Numbered from the stretch's first letter, positions 16,022 to 25,553 are shown. The stretch is 64,000 nucleotides of DNA from Pedobacter foliorum (GCF_013266735.1 NZ_JABSNU010000002.1:248001-312000); one strand, 5' to 3'. Numbers and translations are program-made. The notes: generated from the sequence alone by a model not told the origin.

Positions 16022-18601
16022 TTAGAACGCGTAGCGCACCGTAGCTCCGTAAGTTCTTGGATCGCCAAGTACACCTGCATATAGTCCAGAGTTTCCGGCT
16101 GCTGCCTGCAATTGTTCGAAGTAGTTAGTATTTCCAATATTTCTAACCCAACCAAAAATGGAGATTTTGTCTGATTTGAATCCTAATCTTCCGTTCACTA
16201 GTGTATAGCCATCAACATTTAACACTTTTGAAGGTGTTGGGTTCGAAGAATATTCTGAACGGTAACTAACATCCCCAGCGATAAAGAATCTACCATCTCT
16301 GCTACCTACTCTACCAGGAGCGCTCAATTCTGCACCACCTGAAGCATTCCATTTAGAGATACCTGGTATTCTGCCTCCTGAGGCATCTTTAAACGCTACT
16401 TGAGTAGCAGTACCATTAACAAGTTCCGTATGACCGGTTTCTTCTAAAGGAAGTGGTGCATTGGTGAATTTTTTATATTTACCATCAAGGTAAGCTACAG
16501 CCGCATTTACAGATAAGAAACGCTCTAACTGATAACTACCATCTATTTCAAGACCTTTTACGTTCACTTTTTCTGCATTGGCAAGGTAACCTCTGTTTAC
16601 ACCCAATTGAGGCGATTGTACGTTGGTTTGGTAATCTTTAATATCTGTATTAAAAGCGGTTACGTTTACAATAGCACCTTTAAGAGGCTTTGTTTTAATA
16701 CCTAACTCATAGTGCTGAACATATTCTGGTTTTACTACAGCAAGAGATAAATCTGCTTCTCCGGTACTGGTAGTTGGCAAACCACCTACGTTCACACCCA
16801 CTGGTTTATAAGCAGTAGAGAAAGTTCCATAAACATTTAACTTAGGATTAGGGCGGTACGATAATGTAACGTTACCAGATAAATTATTGTTATTAACGCT
16901 GGTATTGAATTTCTGATTGCTATAAACTAGCGCTTTAAGGGCAAGTAAAGCAGGATCGGTAGTTTGCAGACCACCATAAGTTACCCTGTCGTAATCAACA
17001 TCTTTCTTGTCGTAAGTAAACCTTAAACCAGGTAAAACGTGCAGGTGTTCTACAAACTCCCAGTCAGCCTGTGCAAAAATTGCAGTACTTAAAGATTTGA
17101 TGGTTGAATTGGTTTTAATACCAAAGCCATCTAACAGACCAGGGGTTGTGTAACCTGCCTGAGCACCGGTCGCAGATGTTTGTACAAATCTCCATTGATC
17201 TTTACCCACCTCTTCGGTCTGCGACAGACCTTTCAAATTTTGAGCAAGTGCAAATACACCGATCACACCACTTACTTTCTCGGCGATATCACCCGCGTAT
17301 CTAACTTCTTGAGAATATTGATCATGACGTGAGTTACCTTGTGATTTGGTTAATGCAGCCACTTCTGAGAAATCCCTGTCGTTTGTAGGATCCCAGTTCC
17401 AGAATCTCCAGGCAGTAGTAGATGTAAGTGTTCCATTTCCTATTTTATAATCTACGTTTAAGGATATACCACCAATTGATTGATCCTGTTTCCAAGGTGT
17501 ATTGGTATTGATCTCTCTTGAAAAAGGATCTATTTTAGGCTGCTGATATCCTAAATCGGTAATGATTTTGGCATATTGGCGGTAAGCGCTTCTTTCTGTA
17601 GTAGTTACGCCAGCGATTACCAATGGATAACCTGCCGGATGCTGAATGCTTACATCACTGCTTAACAATATTTGTAATTTATCTGACGGGGTATAATATA
17701 ACTGACCTTTAAAACCAAGGTTGTTTTGGCCACTGTATCTGCGTTGTTCTCTGGTATTAAAAATTGTACCATCTCTTTGCGTGCCTGATATGGCTAACTT
17801 TGCTGCCAGATTTTTTGCAACAGCTCCTGAAACCGATGTTTTTGCTTGTATAAAGTTGTAATTTCCAACATTCAATTCAACTTTTGCTGTTGGAATCAGT
17901 GTTGGTTTTGTAGTAGTGATGTTAAAGGCACCTGCGGTTGTATTTTTACCAAACAAAGTACCTTGAGGGCCACGCAGAATTTCTATCTGTTCAATATCAA
18001 GAAAATCTGTTGAGGTAGCCGCCGGACGAGCCTGGTAAACTCCATCTACATAAAAACCTACTCCAGGATCAATACCGTCGTTGGTTAAGCCAAATGTTGA
18101 CCCTAGTCCTCTGATGTTAAGTGTGGTGTTTCTGGCATTTGAAGCATATAGCTGTACAGAAGGAACCAGCTCTTTTAAACGGTTAACGTTAAAAGCTCCT
18201 GCGTTTTCTGCAGCCTGACCACCGATAACAGTAATTGCAATAGGTACATCCTGTAAAACTTCAGAACGTCTTCTAGAAGTTACAACTATTTCGTCTAGCT
18301 GAGCATTTTCAACCAAGGTCAGTTCCAAAGGAGTATCCTGAAACTTCAGAACCTGAAAATCCTGAGCCTTATAGCCGACCGAGCTAACTTGAAGATAGAA
18401 GGGTGGCTGTTGCTCTGTAGTAATGCTGAACTCGCCTTTATCATTGGCAAATGTATTGATTTTGGTACCTCTAATAAGTACGGTTGCATTGGGTACAGGA
18501 ACACCATTGGCTCCCTTTACAATTCCCGTTACCGTGCTTTGGGCAAACGCGACGCTCGCTGTGAGTAGAAATGAGAAGAGAATAAGTAAACTTTTTTTCA
18601 T
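16022..18601 (-). CDS. TonB-dependent outer-membrane receptor (leader-peptide associated)
   Basis: This 859-residue receptor has a signal peptide (1-20), a carboxypeptidase-regulatory-like domain (about 22-105, GIVKGANGVPVPNATVLIRG), a plug (about 115-225, with LRGPQGTLFGKNTTAGAF) and a 22-strand-type barrel ending in aromatic Phe (VRYAF). There is no STN domain and no SusD neighbour, so it is not a SusC-type glycan porin. The plug and barrel resemble receptors of small nutrients or metal chelates; the substrate is unknown. A promoter at 18940 and a cysteine-rich leader peptide lie in a roughly 330-base 5' leader, suggesting control after transcription starts. Confidence 0.9.
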   Translation of the reverse strand: MKKSLLILFSFLLTASVAFAQSTVTGIVKGANGVPVPNATVLIRGTKINTFANDKGEFSITTEQQPPFYLQVSSVGYKAQDFQVLKFQDTPLELTLVENAQLDEIVVTSRRRSEVLQDVPIAITVIGGQAAENAGAFNVNRLKELVPSVQLYASNARNTTLNIRGLGSTFGLTNDGIDPGVGFYVDGVYQARPAATSTDFLDIEQIEILRGPQGTLFGKNTTAGAFNITTTKPTLIPTAKVELNVGNYNFIQAKTSVSGAVAKNLAAKLAISGTQRDGTIFNTREQRRYSGQNNLGFKGQLYYTPSDKLQILLSSDVSIQHPAGYPLVIAGVTTTERSAYRQYAKIITDLGYQQPKIDPFSREINTNTPWKQDQSIGGISLNVDYKIGNGTLTSTTAWRFWNWDPTNDRDFSEVAALTKSQGNSRHDQYSQEVRYAGDIAEKVSGVIGVFALAQNLKGLSQTEEVGKDQWRFVQTSATGAQAGYTTPGLLDGFGIKTNSTIKSLSTAIFAQADWEFVEHLHVLPGLRFTYDKKDVDYDRVTYGGLQTTDPALLALKALVYSNQKFNTSVNNNNLSGNVTLSYRPNPKLNVYGTFSTAYKPVGVNVGGLPTTSTGEADLSLAVVKPEYVQHYELGIKTKPLKGAIVNVTAFNTDIKDYQTNVQSPQLGVNRGYLANAEKVNVKGLEIDGSYQLERFLSVNAAVAYLDGKYKKFTNAPLPLEETGHTELVNGTATQVAFKDASGGRIPGISKWNASGGAELSAPGRVGSRDGRFFIAGDVSYRSEYSSNPTPSKVLNVDGYTLVNGRLGFKSDKISIFGWVRNIGNTNYFEQLQAAAGNSGLYAGVLGDPRTYGATVRYAF

Positions 18602-18815
18602 GATTTTAATATTAAAATATTTGTTTGGTTATGCGCAGTTAAATACTTGGCTTTATGCGCGGTCATTTTGTTTGTTTATTATGGTTATTACCTGCGAAAA
18701 AAAATGCAAAGCAGGTCCATGGGGATGTTTTTTGACATCCTCTATAGGTGTATTTTAAAATTTGTTAATTGGATTTGTAAACGTTAGTTCTTGGTAGCGA
18801 TTACAGAGGCCTGAA
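18602..18815 (-). promoter_or_regulatory. Structured leader region between Cys-rich peptide and TonB receptor
   Basis: Read on the minus strand, the 214 bases between the leader-peptide stop and the receptor ATG contain hairpin GGATGT/ACATCC (about 18730-18750) and hairpin ACCTGC/GCAGGT with a U-rich loop (about 18692-18717). Two GCGCATAA repeats follow, close to the start. CCTCT just after the peptide stop could pair with AGAGG in front of the first hairpin, an alternative fold. No protein gene is visible here. Confidence 0.45.
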
Positions 18816-18905
18816 TCAGCAACAACAATAACAGTCTAATAGGAAGTACATGTCTTCTTTAGCTATTTTTCTTTTCATTTTTGCAAAATGTAAATCTCTT
18901 TTCAT
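18816..18905 (-). CDS. Cysteine-rich leader peptide (29 aa, ends CYCCC)
   Basis: A short frame on the minus strand begins MKRDLHFAKM, continues through a basic middle (KRKIAKED) and ends MYFLLDCYCCC followed by TGA. Starts at 18878 and 18851 are also possible. A promoter (TTG at 18967-18969, TATATTTG at 18940-18947) would start transcription just before it. Four of the last five codons are Cys (TGT or TGC), and the peptide precedes hairpins and the TonB receptor. This layout is that of a ribosome-stalling or attenuation leader sensing cysteine or sulfur supply, or thiol-binding metal such as copper. I do not know a published family with this sequence. Confidence 0.55.
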   Translation of the reverse strand: MKRDLHFAKMKRKIAKEDMYFLLDCYCCC

Positions 18906-18939
18906 TTGATTACAGGTGGTATACAGTTATTTAGTTCTG

Positions 18940-18969
18940 CAAATATATAATATATTTTATTACTTGCAA
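18940..18969 (-). promoter_or_regulatory. Promoter for the leader peptide/TonB receptor transcript
   Basis: Minus-strand TTG (18969-18967) and TATATTTG (18947-18940) have a start-to-start distance of 22, close to the Bacteroidetes -33/-7 spacing. Transcription would begin near 18933, giving a leader of about 330 bases before ATG 18601. Confidence 0.6.
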
Positions 18970-19047
18970 TAAAATCCATAGAAATAGTAGATTATTATGG
19001 AAATTAGTGTTTATTGTTATATTTACGTTTAAACATGTAAATTATGT

Positions 19048-19602
19048 ATGAGCGAAGAAACAGAAAGTTATGACCTGTTATTTTTACGTCTTAAAGCCGG
19101 CGATGAGCAGGCTTATAAGGAGATTTACGAAAAATTCAGTAAACTTTTGTTTCAGGCAGCTTATAATAAAGTAAGAGATAAAGTTGTTGCAGAAGACATA
19201 GTGCAGAATATCTTTATATCCATCTGGGAAAAGCGGGAAGAGTTGATGGTTAGGGATGCCAGACATTATTTGATGGGCTCTTTAAAATATGCGGTAATCA
19301 ATTACATCAGATCGCAGGTAATGGAGAATAAGTACCTGGCATTTTCGAAAAACAATTCTGGCGGCGAAGAAGAGATTTTTAGCATGATTGAGGTAAATGA
19401 CTTATCTGCTATTATCGAAAAAGGGATTAGCTCACTTCCTGATAAGACTCAGGAAATATTTAGATTGAGTAGATTTGGGCATCAGTCTACCAAAAACATT
19501 TCAACGGATCTTAAGATTTCAGAAAAGACGGTGGAGTACCATATCACCAGATCCATCAAATTTATTAGGGCTTATTTAAAGCATTATTATTTATTTCTTT
19601 AG
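19048..19602 (+). CDS. ECF sigma factor (Bacteroidetes sigma-70 family)
   Basis: At 184 residues it has the two-domain ECF layout. Region 2 covers about 8-75 (FLRLKAGDEQAYKEIYEKFS, then AEDIVQNIFISIWEKRE). Region 4 covers about 125-180 (LPDKTQEIFRLSRFGHQ, then ISEKTVEYHITRSIKFI). It directs RNA polymerase to a small set of promoters, here presumably the TonB receptor at 20952. It is followed by its likely anti-sigma factor 116 bases downstream. This is the first gene of a cell-surface-signalling trio. Confidence 0.95.
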   Translation: MSEETESYDLLFLRLKAGDEQAYKEIYEKFSKLLFQAAYNKVRDKVVAEDIVQNIFISIWEKREELMVRDARHYLMGSLKYAVINYIRSQVMENKYLAFSKNNSGGEEEIFSMIEVNDLSAIIEKGISSLPDKTQEIFRLSRFGHQSTKNISTDLKISEKTVEYHITRSIKFIRAYLKHYYLFL

Positions 19603-19717
19603 CTTTTTTGTTTCTGTAAATCAGTTTGTTATCTTTTTTGTGAAAAAAAGTATGCACCCAGGCTAGGGTCTGACTCAAGTTGCGTTACTTACAATTATTA
19701 ACCAAATATAATTGTTC

Positions 19718-20740
19718 ATGAACAGGACATCTTTTTTAGATCTACTTAGCAGGTATCAGCAGGGGCATTGCACTGAAAACGAGAAAATATTCGTGGAACA
19801 GTGGTATGAATCCTTAGGTGAGCAAGACCAGGTAAATTTAAGTTCTACTGATCTTTCTAATATGAGTGCGCGTGTTTCCGACAAGTTATTCAGGAATATG
19901 CCGCAAACGAAAGAACCTATCCGCCGCAGCATTAGCTGGTATAAGATAGCGGTGGCTGCTTCTATAGGGATCGTTCTGGCTTGTTCTGCTCTATATGCTT
20001 ATAATTACAATAATGCTGAGGCTGCCTTTAAAAAGGATAATGGTGAAAGCACACTAATCAGTAAAACCAACACAAGTACCAAAACACTTCAGGTTGAATT
20101 GAATGATCACTCTGTGGTGACGTTGCAACCTAATGCCAGTATTATTTTTCCTGCAACTTTCAGTAAAGACAAAAGAATGGTTTATCTGAAAGGAGATGCC
20201 TTTTTCTCGGTTACCAAAAATCCTAAGCAGCCTTTTTATGTGTTTAATAACAAGTTAAGGGTTAGGGTATTGGGGACTAGTTTTTTTGTTAGAGGTGAAG
20301 CTGGGCAAGTTGCAGTAAGTACCGGTAAAGTAGAAGTGAACGAGAATACTTGCAGAAACTTGTTCCACTTCCTCAAGAAAAAGAAAGTTGATGGAGTGTT
20401 GTTAACGCCTAACCAAAAGGCCGTGTTTGACGAACAGCATGAACAAATACAGAAAACTTTGGTGGATAAACCTCTTCCTTTGGCTACTTTAAATCATACG
20501 CCTTCAGCAGTCAATTTAAAATTCTCTGAAACGAGCTTAGCAGAGATTTTTGAATTGCTATCAAAAGTTTACGGGATCACCATAAATCTTAAAGATCCGG
20601 AAACGAGCAAATGTGAATTTACCGGTGATATTAACAATAAGGGGCTATACGAGCAGCTGGATTTAATTTGTCAATCCATTTCAGCTTCTTATACCGTTAA
20701 GGGAACCGAAATATCTATTACAGCGAATAATTGCAATTAA
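19718..20740 (+). CDS. FecR-family anti-sigma factor
   Basis: From ATG 19718 the protein has 340 residues; an upstream TTG at 19712 is less likely. The cytoplasmic N-terminus (about 1-65, sigma binding) is followed by one membrane helix (YKIAVAASIGIVLACSALYAY, about 70-90). A periplasmic FecR domain comes next (VYLKGDAFFSVTKNPKQPF, about 145-165) and a C-terminal DUF4974/STN-like domain (SEIFELLSKVYG-like, about 265-335). It is expected to hold the adjacent sigma factor until the TonB receptor at 20952 signals ligand. Confidence 0.93.
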   Translation: MNRTSFLDLLSRYQQGHCTENEKIFVEQWYESLGEQDQVNLSSTDLSNMSARVSDKLFRNMPQTKEPIRRSISWYKIAVAASIGIVLACSALYAYNYNNAEAAFKKDNGESTLISKTNTSTKTLQVELNDHSVVTLQPNASIIFPATFSKDKRMVYLKGDAFFSVTKNPKQPFYVFNNKLRVRVLGTSFFVRGEAGQVAVSTGKVEVNENTCRNLFHFLKKKKVDGVLLTPNQKAVFDEQHEQIQKTLVDKPLPLATLNHTPSAVNLKFSETSLAEIFELLSKVYGITINLKDPETSKCEFTGDINNKGLYEQLDLICQSISASYTVKGTEISITANNCN

Positions 20741-20843
20741 CCAAATAACCAAACGTAAATTAAACAGTCATGAAAAAAAGCTTTACCAAAGACTCTCCTT
20801 AAAATAACTCGCATACCAGTTTTGATTTAATACCCTATAAAAA

Positions 20844-20870
20844 GACCGGCAATGTGGGCCATTGCCGGTC
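20844..20870 (+). terminator. Hairpin between FecR and TonB receptor
   Basis: GACCGGCAAT and ATTGCCGGTC pair perfectly around GTGGGCC. There is only a weak T-tract. It may separate the sigma/anti-sigma transcript from the receptor gene, leaving the receptor on its own, sigma-dependent promoter. The 211-base gap also holds a 10-codon ATG frame at 20770, which I do not call. Confidence 0.55.
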
Positions 20871-20951
20871 GATTTAAAATACATCGTAAAATGTATAATG
20901 GTATTGCTATGTCCAGTTAATCCGATTTATTAATGAACAATAACCAAAGTT

Positions 20952-23888
20952 ATGAAACAAAAGTCATTTATTTCTATAGCAATTTATGCAATGAAATTTT
21001 CGATATACCAAATAATAGCCATTACATTATTAACCTGCACAGTGTCTGCTAAAACCTCTGAGGCTCAGGGGATATTAGATAAACGTGTGTCCTTAAAAGC
21101 AGATCAACAGAATTTTAAATCTATCATAGAGCAAATTGAGTTGCTAACCAACGTAAAGTTTGTCTACAGCACAAAGTCAATTAAAGCAAGTAAAAAAACT
21201 TCCGTTACTGCGGATAAAGAAAAATTAGGTAGCTTTTTAGACCGGCTGCTAAGTCCATATCATGTAAACTACAAACTGATCAGCGATAGGATTCTGCTTT
21301 TTGCCGAAAGCGAACCGGAATTACAAATTGTAAGTAAGGCGGCTGCGGATGGAGTTGTTTCCGGAGTCGTATCTGATGGTAAGGGAAATGGTCTTCCGGG
21401 AGTAAGTGTGTTGGTTAAAGGAACAACTGTGGGTACACTTACTGATCAGGATGGTCGTTTTTCTTTGAAACTACCCAATGCAGATAACTATGTGATCACC
21501 TTTACTTATATCGGTTACATTACTAAAGATGTGAGTATTACAAGTACTGAAATCAGTAAGCCAGTACTTGTTTCCCTTTCTGAAGATCAGTTGCAGCTGG
21601 ATGGGGTAGTGGTTACTGGTGGTGGTAATCCAAAAAAGAAACTAGAGTCGAGTGTCGCAATTACTTCTATCAGTAATAAAGACATCAACAATAGGGCTCC
21701 CCTAAATAGTATTGACCTGCTAAAAGCCATCCCTGGTTTAACTGTAGAAAGTACAGGAGGAGATGGTCCGGGAAATGTGTGGGTGCGTGGATTCCCTCAA
21801 CAAGGTGGATACATTTTTCTGGGGATACAGGAAGACGGATTGCCTTTATTGCCTACAGGTTTTAACTCTAATCCATCTATAGATCAGTATTATAAAACTG
21901 ACTTGACCATTCAGAACGTGGAAGCAATCAGGGGAGGAAATGCATCAATTATACAAGCAAATACTCCTGGAGCCGTGGTAAACAATATCAGTTATGCAGG
22001 AGCAGAAAAGGCATATGGACAATTTAAGTTTACCACAGGGATGTCGCAGGGATTGTATCGTGCCGATGCCAATACAGGAGGTAAAATTAATGATCACATA
22101 AAGTACAACATTGGGGGCTTTTACCGTACAGACAATGGCGTGGTTGATCCTGGTTTCTCTCCTGCCAATGCAGGTGGGCAGATTAAAGGTAATATGACCT
22201 TTAGTTTTAATAACAATAAGGGGTTTGTACGTGTTTTTGGTAAATACCTGAATGATAAAGTACAATGGATGTTGACCAGCTATTATCCTTATGATGGAAC
22301 CGGAAAACCAAGAAAGTACGGTTCATATGATATGGTTACGCAATCTATTACCCCAATTCAGACAGCATGGAGTTATACTGATCCTAATGCCGGTTCGTTT
22401 AATTTTAACCTGAGCGATGGGATGCATACCAAACTGGGCTCAGGTGGCTTTCAGTTTAATTACCTAACCGATAACGGATGGCAAATTGTTAACAATTTCC
22501 GTTATCAGAAAACAGCTACAAACAGTGCATTCTCTATACCTGCGGGGATAAAAGCACGCAGTGCTGCAACTCCTTACTTTTATCCTGATGGTAGTCCGGC
22601 AGCATTTAATTCCGGAGATCAGGTGATTACCAGTTCAGTTGGAGCACAGATGAACAGGGATGTTCAGGTAATCAATTATCTTGACTTTAAGAAAACGGTT
22701 AAAAACCATAGTTTAGCTATTGGTGGTGGGATACATCAGTACAATAGAGATGACTTACGTTATGCTTTTAGGTCTTATTCTGAATTTAAGGAACATCCGA
22801 GCCTTTTATTGCTTAATCCTACAGATGAGGAAAGAACACCGCAAACCAAAACCACTGTAATTGGTGATACAAGAACTTTATCAATTTATGCCAGTGACGA
22901 ACTGAAAATAAGTGAAGCATTCAGGTTGGATGTTGGGGTACGTGTTGACAACCAACATGTTGAAGGTAAGCGTCCTTTTTATGCCTTTAATGCAGATGGA
23001 ACACCTAACTATACCGCTGCTTCTAAGCCAACAATAGCAGGTTATACCCCTTACAATGAAAGCATCACCAATTGGGCAGCTTCTGTTGGTGCAAATTATA
23101 AAATCAGTGCTACAGCGAGTATGTTTGCTCGTGTTACCAAAGCTTATAATGCTCCAAATATTGGTGATTACAATGCGACGGCCTATAATCCGGCGAATAT
23201 TAAAGATCGTCCGGTTTATCTGGCAGAATTGGGTTATAAGTATGCAAAAAATGACCTGGCTATTTTTGCTTCAGGAAGTTATTCTGCAATCAAAAATACC
23301 TCGCTAACAATCAATGTACCTACAACAGCTGCTGGTCAGCAGGCTCTAATTGCTTTTGGTTCAACCCGTACCTGGAGTGCAGAGTATGAAGTGTCTTACA
23401 AATTGTTTAAGCCATTAACCGTAAGGTTTACCGGAACAATTCAGGATTCTAAATACACTGATTATGATGCTTCTACTAAATCTAATAGTGCAGTTATGGC
23501 CGAATTTGGAGATAAGGTGTACAGTTTCACAGGAAAGAGAACAGAAAGAGTACCTATTGTGAATACTGAACTTTCCTTGAACTATGAGTTTGGAAAAGCC
23601 AGTCTGTACGTTTTAGGAAATTATGTAGGCAGTAGATTTACTTCACCTAGTGATAGTTATAAATTACCTGCATATCTCATTATGCGTGGTGGTGCCGGAT
23701 ACAAGATTACCAAACAGATTGATGTTCGGTTGTGGGCCGACAATTTGCTGAATGCAAGAGTGCTTACCGAAGGGGATGTTAGAGGCGATCAGTTCCGTGA
23801 TTTTTCTACCATCGCACCTGGTACACTATCTATCGGAAGAACGTTATTACAACGTACTTTCTGGGGTTCTTTAGCTTATTCCTTCTAG
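20952..23888 (+). CDS. STN-domain TonB-dependent receptor (FecA-like signalling type)
   Basis: This 978-residue receptor has a signal segment (about 15-38) and an STN domain (about 45-120, LKADQQNFKSIIEQIELLTN). A carboxypeptidase-regulatory-like domain follows (about 130-205, GVVSDGKGNGLPGVSVLVKG), then a plug (about 215-330, with PGNVWVRGFPQQGG and VEAIRGGNASI) and a barrel to the C-terminal Phe. The STN domain plus the sigma/anti-sigma pair upstream is the trans-envelope signalling arrangement known from FecA/FecR/FecI. The substrate may be a ferric chelate or a sugar handled by the oxidation module downstream; I cannot tell which. A terminator follows it. Confidence 0.93.
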   Translation: MKQKSFISIAIYAMKFSIYQIIAITLLTCTVSAKTSEAQGILDKRVSLKADQQNFKSIIEQIELLTNVKFVYSTKSIKASKKTSVTADKEKLGSFLDRLLSPYHVNYKLISDRILLFAESEPELQIVSKAAADGVVSGVVSDGKGNGLPGVSVLVKGTTVGTLTDQDGRFSLKLPNADNYVITFTYIGYITKDVSITSTEISKPVLVSLSEDQLQLDGVVVTGGGNPKKKLESSVAITSISNKDINNRAPLNSIDLLKAIPGLTVESTGGDGPGNVWVRGFPQQGGYIFLGIQEDGLPLLPTGFNSNPSIDQYYKTDLTIQNVEAIRGGNASIIQANTPGAVVNNISYAGAEKAYGQFKFTTGMSQGLYRADANTGGKINDHIKYNIGGFYRTDNGVVDPGFSPANAGGQIKGNMTFSFNNNKGFVRVFGKYLNDKVQWMLTSYYPYDGTGKPRKYGSYDMVTQSITPIQTAWSYTDPNAGSFNFNLSDGMHTKLGSGGFQFNYLTDNGWQIVNNFRYQKTATNSAFSIPAGIKARSAATPYFYPDGSPAAFNSGDQVITSSVGAQMNRDVQVINYLDFKKTVKNHSLAIGGGIHQYNRDDLRYAFRSYSEFKEHPSLLLLNPTDEERTPQTKTTVIGDTRTLSIYASDELKISEAFRLDVGVRVDNQHVEGKRPFYAFNADGTPNYTAASKPTIAGYTPYNESITNWAASVGANYKISATASMFARVTKAYNAPNIGDYNATAYNPANIKDRPVYLAELGYKYAKNDLAIFASGSYSAIKNTSLTINVPTTAAGQQALIAFGSTRTWSAEYEVSYKLFKPLTVRFTGTIQDSKYTDYDASTKSNSAVMAEFGDKVYSFTGKRTERVPIVNTELSLNYEFGKASLYVLGNYVGSRFTSPSDSYKLPAYLIMRGGAGYKITKQIDVRLWADNLLNARVLTEGDVRGDQFRDFSTIAPGTLSIGRTLLQRTFWGSLAYSF

Positions 23889-23896
23889 TAATACCC

Positions 23897-23928
23897 GGGT
23901 CGGATCTGAATCGTCCGGCCCTTTTTTT
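23897..23928 (+). terminator. Rho-independent terminator after the STN TonB receptor
   Basis: GGGTCGGA/TCCGGCCC stem with a 9-base loop, followed by seven T. It separates the receptor from the Tat-exported module at 23961. Confidence 0.8.
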
Positions 23929-23960
23929 AATGTTATTTCTAATCCTAATTCAATAACTAT

Positions 23961-24878
23961 ATGAACAACAGAAGAGTTTTTCTACAGCAATTGGGCATGG
24001 CTGCTATGGCGGCAATGTTGAGCGAGTCGGCCATTGCTGCTACAATGGGCAATATGGGTAGCCAGATTGGCTCACACAAAATCGGGTTGCAATTATTTAC
24101 CTTAAGAGAGTTGCTTTTAAAAGATGTAAAAGCCGTTATTTCAAAGGTTTCTCAAATTGGTTATAATACGGTTGAGACTTATTATGGCTATCCTGGTGCG
24201 TACGCGGCAGAAGGTTTTTGGGGCTTGGATGCAAAAGCATTTCGTGCCTTGCTGGAAGCCAATCAAATGAGCTCTCCAAGTGGGCATTATAATGTAACGG
24301 CTTATTTATCGCCAGATGGAAATGAGGATGTGCTGAAATCTCATATCGAAACTGCGGCTATTGTAGGTCAGCAGTACTTCGTGGTTCCGGCAATGCCAAC
24401 AGAAATCAGAACATCCGGTACCATCGATGACTATAAACACATGGCAGAGAAGTTTAACAGGGCAGGTGAACTATGTAAAGAACATCAGCTTAAACTTGCT
24501 TACCATAATCATGCATTTGAGTTTAAAGATCAGGGTAATGGGCTTACTGGCTATCAGACACTGCTTAAAGAAACTGATCCGTCACTGGTAGGTTTTGAAT
24601 TGGATATCTTTTGGCTTATTAATGCTGGCTATGATCCTTTGACTTTATTTAAGGAAAATCCGGGTCGTTTTAAAATGTGGCATGTAAAGGATATGGACAG
24701 GGCCGACAAATCTATTTATACCGAAGTGGGTACTGGCAGAATTGACTATAAAAGTATTTTGGCCCAAGCTAAACTATCTGGCCTGGAAAACCTCTTTGTT
24801 GAGCAGGACATTATCAAAATTGATCCTTACGAGAGTATTACTCAGAGTTTAAAATATGTAAAAGGCTTGTTGGGCTGA
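23961..24878 (+). CDS. Exported TIM-barrel sugar isomerase/epimerase-like protein
   Basis: At 305 residues it has a twin-arginine-like signal (NNRRVFLQQLGMAAMAAML, about 2-20). The rest is a xylose-isomerase-like TIM barrel of the AP-endonuclease-2 superfamily: IGLQLFTLREL at the start, LAYHNHAFEF in the middle, VGFELDIFW and KMWHVKDMDR towards the end. These carry the usual metal ligands Glu, Asp and His. Relatives isomerise sugars or cleave 3-keto-glycosides. It opens a three-gene unit with the subunit-3 and GMC genes (gaps of 21 and 18 bases), so a periplasmic role in processing an oxidised sugar is inferred. Confidence 0.85.
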   Translation: MNNRRVFLQQLGMAAMAAMLSESAIAATMGNMGSQIGSHKIGLQLFTLRELLLKDVKAVISKVSQIGYNTVETYYGYPGAYAAEGFWGLDAKAFRALLEANQMSSPSGHYNVTAYLSPDGNEDVLKSHIETAAIVGQQYFVVPAMPTEIRTSGTIDDYKHMAEKFNRAGELCKEHQLKLAYHNHAFEFKDQGNGLTGYQTLLKETDPSLVGFELDIFWLINAGYDPLTLFKENPGRFKMWHVKDMDRADKSIYTEVGTGRIDYKSILAQAKLSGLENLFVEQDIIKIDPYESITQSLKYVKGLLG

Positions 24879-24899
24879 TCATAGATCTTAAGACTAAAT

Positions 24900-25535
24900 A
24901 TGAACAGAAGAGAAGCCATAAGAAATGTTGCTTTCCTGATGGGAGGCGCATTGTCAGCTACAACAATTGGGGTTTTCCTTGGAGGATGTAACTCACCATC
25001 TACTGCAACTAATATTGACTTATTTACCAATGACCAGTTGAAACTGATCACAGAAATTTCGGATATCATTATTCCTGATACTAGTTCTCCCGGAGCTAAG
25101 GCTGCTGGTGTAGGGCCATTTATTGCCCTGATGGTAAAAGATTGCTATCCTCAGGATGCCCAGGAGGCTTTTGTTGAAGGTCTGGATAAATTAGAAAAGC
25201 AAGCAAGGGATCAGTTTAGTAAATCTTTCCTGGAACTTTCTCAAGAGCAACGCACCGAGCTATTGGGGAAACTCAGGGAAGAAACCCTTGCTGCAATTAA
25301 AACAGAGCAGGAAACATTGGGGCAACAGAAAAGTCCTGATGTAGCGAATGATATACTGCCTAAGGAAAAACCGAAAACAGTACCCAGGTTTTTCTCAATT
25401 GTCAGAGATCTGACTTTACTAGGATATTTTACTTCAAAGATTGGTGCTACCCAGGCCTATGAGTACATCCAGATACCCGGTCGTTATGATGGCTGTGTAG
25501 ATTTAAAGCCCGGTCAACGTGTTTGGGCATCGTAA
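24900..25535 (+). CDS. Gluconate 2-dehydrogenase subunit 3-like, Tat-exported
   Basis: This 211-residue protein opens with MNRREAIRNVAFLMGGALSA, a Tat signal, followed by a lipobox-like LGGC (Cys about residue 30). The body has the family segments LITEISDIIIPDTSSPGAKAAG and VRDLTLLGYFTSKIG, then CVDLKPGQRVWAS at the end. In characterised membrane flavin dehydrogenases the small subunit carries the Tat signal and takes the FAD subunit across the membrane with it. The next gene is exactly such a GMC subunit with no signal of its own. Confidence 0.9.
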   Translation: MNRREAIRNVAFLMGGALSATTIGVFLGGCNSPSTATNIDLFTNDQLKLITEISDIIIPDTSSPGAKAAGVGPFIALMVKDCYPQDAQEAFVEGLDKLEKQARDQFSKSFLELSQEQRTELLGKLREETLAAIKTEQETLGQQKSPDVANDILPKEKPKTVPRFFSIVRDLTLLGYFTSKIGATQAYEYIQIPGRYDGCVDLKPGQRVWAS

Positions 25536-25553
25536 ACCTTTTATTATTAAATC

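Noticed and set aside
18602..18815. Known metabolite riboswitch in the TonB receptor leader
   Set aside because: The hairpins do not match the cobalamin, SAM, TPP or FMN core motifs that I can recognise by eye.
10263..23888. Classical SusC/SusD polysaccharide utilisation locus
   Set aside because: TonB receptors are present but no SusD-like lipoprotein is found next to any of them.
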